From Priapulus caudatus (lineage: Eukaryota > Priapulida > Priapulimorpha > Priapulimorphida > Priapulidae): 24,529 nucleotides of DNA. Positions 1 through 9,400 of this stretch are shown piece by piece. The translations under genes were made by a program, and so were the position numbers. The first letter of the stretch is position 1, and every line of letters begins with the position of its first letter. Location: assembly GCF_000485595.1 (NCBI RefSeq), contig NW_014578366.1, forward strand, positions 57,713 to 82,241, read 5' to 3'. The notes under the pieces were generated by a model. That model was given only the letters and a program-made list of their open reading frames with translations. It was not told the origin of the DNA and ran no database searches.

Positions 1-67
<67 letters not shown>

Positions 68-101
68 TATATATATATATATAGAGGAGAAAGAGAGAGA
101 T

Positions 102-182
<81 letters not shown>
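1..182. repeat. (AG)n microsatellite with (AT)n interruption
   Basis: Nearly pure AG dinucleotides from the window edge to 180, broken by an AT run at 67-83. The array continues beyond the left edge. Confidence 0.98.
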
Positions 183-389
183 TATGAATGAATAAGGAGA
201 GGGTGTGGCAGCGACAGTTATATTTACTGCGCGAGGACGCGTAAAACAAAGGCACCGCATGAGATCTTCTGACCCATTTCCGCATCACTACCGACACAGT
301 CGAAGAGTCGTTTACTGCTCTTCATGGAGTAATTAACACACACTGGTGATGTACATAGCTATATAACAGTGGGAGAGGGGAATAGGGGA

Positions 390-544
390 GGGAGAGCGAG
401 AGCGAGCGAGAGAGAGAGAGAGAGAGAGAAAACAAGAAGAAGGGAAGGCAGAGCGACAGCGAGAGAAAGGGAAAGAGGGAGCGAGAGCGAGAAGGACAGA
501 GAGAGAGGGGGAGGAGTGAAAGCGAAAGAATGAGTGAGAGCGAA

Positions 545-575
<31 letters not shown>

Positions 576-596
576 TAGCGCGCGTGAGAGAGAGAT
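390..596. repeat. Imperfect GA-rich simple repeat
   Basis: Purine-rich GAGAGA/GAGCGA sequence. Serine/leucine-rich frames on the minus strand here are only translations of the repeat. Confidence 0.95.
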
Positions 597-1010
597 CATC
601 GTCGTCATCATCACCCTGTACTTGGCCCCGCAGCAGCAAGCAGTGTATGTGATGTTATAGAGGGAAAACATAGGCTATGGGTGCATGGATGATAGACGTG
701 GGCGCACATCTTGCATCACCGTGCCAGCACGTGTACGTACGGGGCAGATTGCCTGCCCCTGATGTACGTACGTACATACACGCTGTGCGTAGCTCGCACA
801 CATGTGGTAGGGATTGACTGCCTGCACCCGTGGAGGAAGGCAGCGGGCTAGCCTGCTACCGTGCGCGCGCTGACTCACACTGATGCCACTGATGCCACTG
901 CTGATACTGCACATCTCTCATATATATCCAGGCACACGCTGTACACGATTCTGCATTGCAAAGTCGCTACTGCCTTAGCGGACATACCTATAGAACGGAT
1001 ACCTGTGTAA
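597..1010. other. No gene recognised; contains one GTACGTAC hairpin
   Basis: Mixed sequence without a supported ORF. At about 733-772 GTACGTAC-GGGGCAG faces CTGCCCC and a second GTACGTAC, a potential cruciform. Nothing else is recognised. Confidence 0.6.
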
Positions 1011-1220
1011 TAAATAGCACTTGCTTTTGTCCTCGAGTGTCAGTCACACAGTGAAAGCACCTTTATAGAACAGATAGCTGTCTATAAAAGACATTTACCT
1101 TTTTTGTTGAGGCAGTTAAATAGTGAAACCAACTTTACAGACCAGACACCATGTATGCCTACATAAGTGACACTAACGAGTTTCCCTTTAGTGACTTTTA
1201 TATACATGGTTGGCTGTAGT
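1011..1220. repeat. Degenerate fragment of the TATAGACAG/CTGTCTATA repeat family
   Basis: Contains CTTTATAGAACAGATAGCTG and CTGTCTATAAAAGACATTTA, related to the MITE at 8035-8192 and the array at 9897-10240. The boundaries are unclear. Confidence 0.45.
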
Positions 1221-1559
1221 CTAGTAAAGCAAAATGTAGTAAGCGGGGATGGAGGCAAGGAGAAGAGAGCGTAGCCTAGAAAACTCAATACCAGGGAGAC
1301 GCGTTGGCGTTGGATTTCTACTCGGTAAGTATAGATAGCTAGTATAGACTGACGCAAGCCGGTGGGAATCAACGCGGCGCTGACGGTTGCCGGACACTGA
1401 TGGTGTCAGTCTACAAGACAAGCTTTCACACGGTCGCGTGAAATCCCCCTCCCTCCCTCTCTCTCTTCGCTCAGTTTCTCTCTCACCCCTCTCTCCTCCC
1501 CCTCGCCATTTTCCCTCACTCCCCCAGCGCAAGCACCTCACCATCCGTCGCCGCCGCAC

Positions 1560-1920
1560 GTCACGTAACAAAGATTTAAGTGGCAGGGGAAGCCCACCCC
1601 TACCTGCCCCTCCCAGCAGGGGAAGCCACACCCCTCCCTGCCCCTCCCAGCAGACACAGTACAGAATACAATACAATACAGAACACTGTACAATAGCGCA
1701 CAGTATACATGCAACCGAGGTGTAAGTCGCAGGGGCATCCCTTACCCCCAAACCGTCAGCGCAGAGCCGCAGACGCAATACACGTAACAGAGGTGTAAGA
1801 GGCAAGGGCAGCCCTAACCCTCCCCAACCCGCCACCGTAGACACAGTACAGTGTGCTGTACACAGTAGGTAACCAGGGTGTAAAAAGGCAGGAACAGCCT
1901 CCACCCTCCCGCTACCCTTA
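1560..1920. repeat. Degenerate C-rich minisatellite, about 4 units of 60-110 bp
   Basis: Recurrent blocks of the form GTAACnnAGGTGTAAG..GGCAGGGGCA..CCCTnCCC followed by a CAGTACA/CACAGTA spacer begin near 1565, 1711, 1785 and 1870. Long ORFs here follow the repeat and have no recognisable domain. Confidence 0.65.
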
Positions 1921-2043
1921 CCCCGAAATTTGCTGCCACACCGGGTGACTGTCGATCAAAGCTCATCGTTTGCTTAAATATTTTGAATGCAAACTATGTG
2001 GTAGCGCGCGAGAGCGTAGTGCCTAACTGCCCTCTCAAGCGGT

Positions 2044-2528
2044 ATGCTGGGTGGTCGATGGGAGAGGGGGAAAGGGCCCATGTATTTCGTTCGTTGGAAC
2101 CTTGATGATTTATCACTGGTTATCGCTAGTGACGGGTAAGTTAAAAACATTAGTTTTCATATTTGTTTAGACATTTTCATGTATATAGACGGTAATAGTA
2201 TTAAGGGTGTTGAAAACTCATTTTAAAACTAGTGACTACAGAATGTGGGTCCTGTATAATGAGACGGGCAAAATAGATTTGGGCCTTCATAAATCACATA
2301 TTTTTTACTGTCGCTATAATTTTTACCATCTGCTCATATTTTTCTGCAGGAAATATAAACCACCAACCTGTAAAATGGTTACCACAAGCATGCCAGAGAC
2401 GCCCTTAAAAATAAATATACGCGGTAGGTTTTATTGCTACTCAGTTGTGAGGTGTTTTTCAAATGTTTTTTTTAGAAGTTAAAGATTTGCAAAAATCGTT
2501 TATGCGCAGCAAAAATATCACCGACTAG
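2044..2528 (+). CDS. Candidate three-exon small protein, unrecognised
   Basis: A phase-consistent spliced model: exon 2080-2135 (MYFVRWNLDDLSLVIASD; an in-frame earlier ATG is at 2044), donor GACGG|GTAAGT; exon 2350-2423 after TTTTTCTGCAG (KYKPPTCKMVTTSMPETPLK...), donor CGCG|GTAGGT; exon 2476-2528 after a T-rich TTTTAG (VKDLQKSFMRSKNITD, stop). From 2080 the total is 183 nt, 60 aa. The second intron is only 52 bp. The opening vaguely recalls the xxVRWxxDDxxxVI start seen in some invertebrate BEN-domain-type proteins, but I do not claim that family. It could be a gene fragment or chance. Confidence 0.35.
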
Positions 2529-2699
2529 AAGGCATTTTAATTTGCTATATAATCAGGGGGCTCGATATTGTAATTATAATGATTTTCCAATTTTAAAGTA
2601 CGTAAAGTACTTGCGATAAAAACATTTATAAAAAGATTCTCGACAGGTATTAAAGCATCTTTCCAATAACGCAAGCTGAAACGAAAGTACAACGATTAT

Positions 2700-2753
2700 A
2701 CGCATATATTATATAAATATATATTATATATGTATAATATATATATATATAAC
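2700..2753. repeat. AT-rich palindromic microsatellite
   Basis: Interrupted TATA/ATAT repeats capable of self-pairing. Confidence 0.9.
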
Positions 2754-2905
2754 AATATTCACTACAAATACTAAATTATACATATGCGCAAACAAGACGT
2801 AAAAGAATCGCTACAAACATCTCTGATCGCGCTTCAGTACAGACCCCGCAATCATGCCAGTGTCTAACTGCATGCATGAAGCAGAGGCGTCGCCGCAAGG
2901 CTAGC

Positions 2906-2930
2906 GTGCAGCAGCAGCAGCAGCAGCAGT
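2906..2930. repeat. Short CAG microsatellite
   Basis: Seven GCA/CAG units in a row. It would code for polyglutamine on + and appears as polycysteine on -, but neither frame has other support. Confidence 0.8.
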
Positions 2931-2985
2931 ACCACGAGGATGAATCACTGATGAAACGAAACATCCTCCCCTCCCCCGGACTTAC

Positions 2986-3046
2986 CGATTTCCAACACGC
3001 TGAATACTGCGGTCGCAAAGAGAACTGCACGCCAGCAACCTCTCAT
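2986..3046 (-). CDS. Possible first coding exon of a divergent gene, signal-peptide-like
   Basis: On the minus strand an ATG at 3046 (A at -3) opens MRGCWRAVLFATAVFSVLEI and meets a consensus donor ATCG|GTAAGT at 2985. The residues resemble a short secretory signal: a basic start followed by a hydrophobic core. No downstream exon was recognised in 183-2985, so the gene is unproven. An overlapping + frame with a short Gln run (2909-2929) looks like chance. Confidence 0.25.
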
Positions 3047-3182
3047 TGTGATAGAGAGAGATCTCACTTCCATTCCTACATATTGGTATTTTGTCACTTA
3101 TTCACATATAGTCTTCGCGAAACGAGAATACGTGCACTGAAACATCCTCCTCACCATCGTTCGCGTCGAAGTGGCAACATCA

Positions 3183-3190
3183 TGACGTCA
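3183..3190. promoter_or_regulatory. CRE-like TGACGTCA palindrome upstream of EIF2B2
   Basis: A perfect TGACGTCA, the CREB/ATF-type site, lies 141 bp upstream of the EIF2B2 ATG and on the other side of a possible divergent exon. Position and perfection make a promoter role plausible; binding is an inference. Confidence 0.5.
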
Positions 3191-3330
3191 TGTGCGGAAT
3201 TGATTTATTTTTCAGCTACTTGGTGGCAGCACACGTTACAAAATATTTGAGCATTCGTAAATAATCGTGATTCTGTAACTTCTAAATTTCTTACTCACTT
3301 TAGTCTTTAGATAATTTATATCGAGACAAT

Positions 3331-3404
3331 ATGCCAGCTTCCGATCAGAATAGTGTAGAGTTAGAGGAAAAGGTTGAGGAACTAAACAACAAATTAAAGA
3401 CGGG
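3331..3404 (+). CDS. EIF2B2: EIF2B2 coding exon 1
   Basis: Encodes residues 1-24 plus two bases of codon 25. It begins [20 protein letters not shown], a short helical lead-in like the animal eIF2B-beta N-terminus. The donor is GG|GTAAAC. This exon was not inside a long open frame; it was found by phase matching to exon 2, so it is the least certain exon. Confidence 0.85.
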
Positions 3405-6400
3405 GTAAACCTAGTGTTGATTTTCTTTTTTATGTTGTTAACGACACTTCACCCTACACATCACAATTCACATGATCATGATCAATCATGATGATCATGA
3501 TGTTCTTCACAATGTAGTATCAATACTATCATCTACTGAGCGCAGGCACTTGAAACCTTTCAATAGTAAAATGATGGTAAATAAACACGAAATGTATTTA
3601 CTACCAAAGTCTTAATGTTTCTCTACTCGTTCGCCCATTACTGCCAATAATTTCTTGTAAATGCTGTTCAAAAGGTAGCTCTAGTAAGTACTATAGCCGC
3701 TTACATTAACTGCCGCTGGGCTATAGCATCAGCCATTACGAATGCTCGGGACCAACTTACTCCAGTCAGTCAGCGGGAACTATATATTTCCGCACGTGGA
3801 GGGGTGGGCGGGTTGTGTTGGTTGTGGACAAAAACATTGTTGTTGTCAAGTAACAAATTAATAATAGTAATTTGTTCATCTTTCATGACAAAACTAATAT
3901 TACAATCTCTTTTGATCGCTTAATTTGTTACTTGACAACAACAATGTTTTTGTCCACAACCACCCCAACTCGCCCACCCCTCCACACGCGGAAATACATA
4001 GTTCCCGCTGACTGGCGCTGCTGCAGCGCCGCCAGAAATGGCCGTTTGAAGTTCGCAAATAGAATGTTTGTTCACAAGAAACCGCAAGTATACCATTGCA
4101 ACGATAGTTAGAGGTTCAATTTTAGTAGCGGCTATAACTTAAGACATATTCACTTCGGATAAGAAGCATTAATTGCCTACCACAGACGTTTTATAGTCGG
4201 GTATAATCGGGGATAAGTTGGTCCATCGCATGCCCCATGGGTCGGTCTATAGCCCAGCGGCAGTTAATGTAAGCGGGCTATAGTACTAGAGCTATTCAAA
4301 AGGCTGCTCTTCAACAGTGTCGCTACCTACAAACAATAAGAATAATGAGCAGGTGATCGAAAAATTCGTAAGACGTTTGCTTTGTTTCACACTATCACAA
4401 CACAAATACACAAACAACAATATCCATTTTTGTATCTATGCGTAGCCAAATGTTTACTTGTTCAAATTATAACTGTCTTTTGGTGCTGCCTACTCCAGCC
4501 AGGGATATCGACTATCGTGAATTTCTGCGGAAAACTTCCACTCCGCTAAAGTGTAAATGGGACGAGGTGCCTGTTTATCATCCGAAAATCCCTAACCGCG
4601 CTACTTGATTGTTTTGGCCAATGAACGTAGTCGTGTGTGTGACGACATGCCCGCAAGCATTATGCTTGGCTTGGGGGGGCCTCGAAATGGAGCTCGGAAG
4701 CAAGCATCGGCTCGCCCCAGCAAGCAGTACACCACCATTATTCGTGTACGTCCTCCCATTTACAATTTGGCAGAGTGGAAATTTTCCTCAGGAATTCACT
4801 AGATATCTCTGAGGCGAGTAGGCAGTACCAAATGGCAGAGTTATAATTTGAACAAATGCACATTTAGCCACGCATACATACCAAAATGGAGGCTGTTGTT
4901 GGTGTATTTTTGCTGTGAGTGTGAAACGAGGCGAGTGTCGAGCGAATTTTGCGATCATGCTTTTCGACCTGCTATTTATTCTTGTTGATTGTGCACAGCC
5001 GTGTGCATGCAGTATATGTGTGTATTGCATAGGAGCAGTTGAACGGCATTTACAGGAAATTATCGGCAATAATGGGTGAAAGAGAGTAGAGTCATTAAGA
5101 CTTTGGTAGTAAATACATTTCGTGTTTATTTACCATCATTTTACTATTGAAACGTTCCAAGTGGCTGTAGTACTGAAAGTACTACTACTAGTACTAGTAT
5201 CATTGTATTATATCATCATTGTATTCAGTATATATTATCATTGTATCATGTACATCGTACTGGTAGTGCCATATCATGACACAACACCACTTCATACATC
5301 TATTGACACGTACTGGCACTTACATTCACAAGCTCAGTGCCTGTCTAGTTTATATAATGATAGCAGAAAGAATCAACACAAGTGTGTCACTGTGTAGGCT
5401 TGCTATAATAAGTGTAATGCTCAATGCTACTTACATTTGTACTACAGTACACAATCTATTATCTGAAACCCTTGCGACCAGACACGTTTCTGAATTCGGA
5501 ATTTTTTCGGGTATGCATACCATATATCCTGCAACTAGCCAGTACTAAAACTCAATTTTTAAAGAGGCCAGGTGCTGTACCGGTACAGTACAATATGTAT
5601 TAGTAATGCCAAACGCATTAATTTTTCTGCAGTGAACCTTGTGCAGCCAAACGCGAGCTTTGGTGTGCAGTCGACCTCCACGAAAAAACTCTGTTTTCGG
5701 AGCTTTTCGGTTTTCAGAATTTCGGATAACAGTCAGCTTGTGTACAATACAATATATATGTACTACGAATTGTAGCACTCAAAATCGAAGTTGTACATCA
5801 GTCTGGTCTGTAGAGACCAGACTACGGTGGAAATTCCAACAATTATTGTAAAACAACAAATGACGCTCTGTCAGTGAGTTGACCATCGTCTGTTCGATAA
5901 ACAATTGGCATAACAATCATCAGGCAGGCGCCAGGCATTTCGGAGAATAATTAAATAGATGATAAAGTCTTATTATATTTACCATCAATGTTCATCAATT
6001 CTTTATTGCTTAATAGTTCTTTGCAATTATATACTTATTACAAGGGAGGTCATATATTTGTCTGGGTTTGTGAGATAAGAACTGTATTTTCTTTGACTAT
6101 TAGTGGCTTTACTGGCTCGTATGACATCGCAAATTCAACTCTGCGGTTGCTGAGGAAAGTGATTGCAGGAAGCAAGTGGAACAATGCTCGGTAAGATGTG
6201 CTAAAGTTCTGTGGACAAAAGTTTGGATTTGAACAGTGGATTGGTGCAGAAGTTATGTATAAATTCACATGGTAATACTTTTACTGATTTTAGTTATTGG
6301 CAAACCATTTCTAAAGTTACTGTACTGTGTAGTCAATGTATTTAATCTGATAGTGTTGTTATAAAAACATGGCCGCACCAACTTCTTTCTTGTTGAAAAT

Positions 6401-9400
6401 TAATGGGATATTTATTGTTATTGTCTTGTTTCAGAGAACTTATGGATAGAGTCAAATCGGTAGGAAAGTTAATTGTAGCATCACAAAGGTCAGAGACATC
6501 TGTTGGCAACATGGTACGAAGAGGTGTGTTTTAAATTAAAAAATAATGTCGCACGTTAATTTAAAATAAATTGGGTTTCCAATAGTTGTCATGAGTTTTT
6601 GTTGTCCTGACTTAATTATTTTGTGTCAATGTGACTTATTTTATTATATTAATGTATTATCAATCTAGTTGAATAATTGTTGAAATGCCTTTACCACACT
6701 GATTATAAGTGACAATAACATTTCCCTTGTTTTTTTATGATTTCAGTATTGAAGTTGATTAGAGAAGAATATGCAAGGTGTGTACAACATTTAATAAAAA
6801 TATCATTGATCTATTCTATGAATTGCAATAAAAATATAGCACCAAGCTATATATACATGATCAACAAGCTATTCTGTAATCAATCTGGAGTGATTGATAT
6901 AAAGCTCTAATCAATTTATATTGCAATGGAGACATTCTAAAAATGCCACTTGCTATAAGTGAGTGCTGCAGAGTTGACAATTTGACATGCACATATTAAA
7001 ACGCGCACGGACGCATGCACGCACACTGATATAGTTTGACTGGTCTAGCAACAATATCTCAGGCTGGCATGCATGGTTATCTCCCTCAGGTGGGTATGTT
7101 CATTCTGTGCTATGGCTATAAGGCTGGTTTTTGTTGATAATGTGTCTATAAGATTTGCATTGGGTTTGCAGGTGTAGAGGTAACCCGGAAGGTGGTGATG
7201 TCCAATCGGAAAGTCTTCATGTAAGTTGTATCTCTATCTTATTCATTTGTATGCCAGTCCATTATTTCGCCTTTCTACTATTATGGTACATTACCAGCTA
7301 AAGAATAAGGGTTTACTCAGTCATTGGATTGTTGTATGTTTAATATTATTAAGTGTGTGTGCTTTGATTCTCATGGTGATATACATTACTCTATGTTTGC
7401 CATTTGCTGTCACCTAAAATTAAAATAGTTTTTAATATAAAATGTTACTGAGTTGATAAATAACTGGCTGGTTGTTTGCAAGTAACTAATTATTAAGTTT
7501 AATTATAAATTTGTTAATTACTTTCTTTAGAGAATGTTCACGGATAACGCAAAGACGGAAGATTACAGTGTACCTATTTTGAATGTAGATTTTAAGGTGA
7601 GTCGTTTGGTTTAATTTCTGCCTTGCCTCCAAATGTTTTGTGTAAAGTAGAGTGCCTTGTGTGAAGTGCCATTGTTGCATTTGTGTTACACAACGTAGTC
7701 CCCAATGTATCTGGCATCCCTACACCATACAACTAGTACAGATGTTTGACCGTAAAGTGATAGAGTTTTACAGTTTCCATTCCAATCACGACAATGTCAA
7801 GTATTCTCTCTACTTGATTTTATTTCGAATGGTATCTTCACACTTTCTTTGCATTTTAATTACAGGCTGTGGTGATCGAAGCAGTAAACGAAATCTTGAT
7901 CGAGTTGGAGAACAGGTATTGTACACGCACACACGCACACGCACACACATACACACACACGCACGCACGCACGGACGCACGCACGCACACACACACGCAG
8001 CAATACACGAATGTTTGCCTAAGCGAATTTACTACAGTCAAACCTGTGTTAGCGAACACCTATATTATATACATCTTACATCTTAGATAACACAGGTTCA
8101 TGTCTGTGAAATGCAATTTTAGAATTTCCCTGGACACCTGTCTATAAAGGACATCCTCAGGGTTAATGACAGCTTATATACAGGTTTGACTGTTCTGAAC
8201 ATTTGTAGCGAGGCAATTACGACGGCGCTTATTCATACGGTCATGATCATGGAAATAAGGTGATAATCTTTTGATAGAAGTAGAATGTTTGCGCGGTTTC
8301 CTGAATGTCTTTCATTGTTCACGTTGTTCACGTGATGGCATTGAACATTGATGTTCTTCCGTGTGTTCGCACAGTGCTGACAACATCGCGATGCAGGCGT
8401 TGGAACACATACACTCCGACGAGGTGATCATGACGGCCGGCCGTTCAAGAACCGTTGAGAAGTTCCTCAAGGTATACTCTAGTGAGACAGAAAGAGAGAG
8501 AAAGGGAGAAAGGGGAGAAAGATAGGGCGAAAGAGATAGAGAGAGTGAGAGAAGAGAGAGAAAGCGCAAGAGAGAGAGAGAGATGTAGAGAAAGATATAT
8601 ATATATATAAATAATAAGTGAGATCGTAAAGTCCAGCTGTGCTATGTAGTTCACAGAAAAAGGGGGTATAGAATGGCCGAGGCGCGCTTAGGAAAGTAAA
8701 TGACTAATGTAAACACTTGTGCGTTTTTAGTTTTTGCATTAACACAAACATTGCAAAATATCCCAAACGACCACAATCATATTTTTAAAGGTTTATGTAA
8801 ATAGAAACGAACCTGTGAATTGAAGTACGATGTTAGTGAACAGAATTATAGATCAAAAACCTAGAATAGTCCTATCCTACCCATGTTATAAAAGGGCTGT
8901 TTATACCCCCTCTTATCTGATCTCAGTATGGCGGTGGGGACTTTCCGATTTGGCTTATAGAGAGAGAGAAGAGAGAGAGAGGGGGGGAATACAGCAGGAG
9001 ATAGAGTGAAGAGAGACAGGAGGAGAGAGCTTATGTGCACGTGAGCATACAACGAATAACTGCAGCAGACAAAGAATATTTTACGTTTTCCTTGTCGTTA
9101 CTTCACTCATGTTTTCTCTCCTTCGTCTTTCCTCAGCAAGCAGCTCGCAAGCGCAGATTCCAGGTCATCGTCGTCGAGTGTGCGCCGTTCTATCACGTAA
9201 GTTTTCTGCAAAAGTTTTTGGTAGCAGATTTTTTTTTGCGTAAGATGAGGAGAATTGGGACAAGTGCAAAACTTGCGTGAACTCACAGTGTTCGCCCTGC
9301 ATTGACACGAGCGAGGTGGGCCGCCTCGCTGAAATTCTCAGCTGCCACAGAAATTTTTCCAAAACACCGTCTCTCTGACGAAAATCTCATACAATGTGTT

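Larger units (their letters stand above)
3543..5167. mobile_element. Foldback (long inverted repeat) element, copy 1, in EIF2B2 intron 1
   Basis: The left end CAGGCACTTGAAACC is mirrored by the right end CGTTCCAAGTGGCTG. The left arm 3543-3670 pairs with 5038-5167, and 4295-4600 pairs with about 4749-5030, once the insertion at 3676-4294 is set aside. Arms of 400 bp or more with a small core suggest a non-autonomous foldback transposon. It contains no transposase ORF. A related copy lies at 20522-21660. Confidence 0.85.

Noticed and set aside
322-671. Serine/leucine-rich minus-strand ORFs, superficially hydrophobic or membrane-like
   Set aside because: Direct translation of the GA microsatellite. 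No splice or domain support.
1221-1904. 227-aa minus-strand ORF
   Set aside because: It lies over a C-rich minisatellite and CT-rich sequence; the residues simply follow the repeat units.
2776-3250. Polyglutamine or polycysteine ORFs over a CAG run
   Set aside because: Seven CAG units inside otherwise unsupported frames; no homology or splice evidence for these particular frames.
7921-8000. Array of short direct repeats considered as CRISPR-like
   Set aside because: A plain CA/GCAC microsatellite in an animal intron; no spacers.
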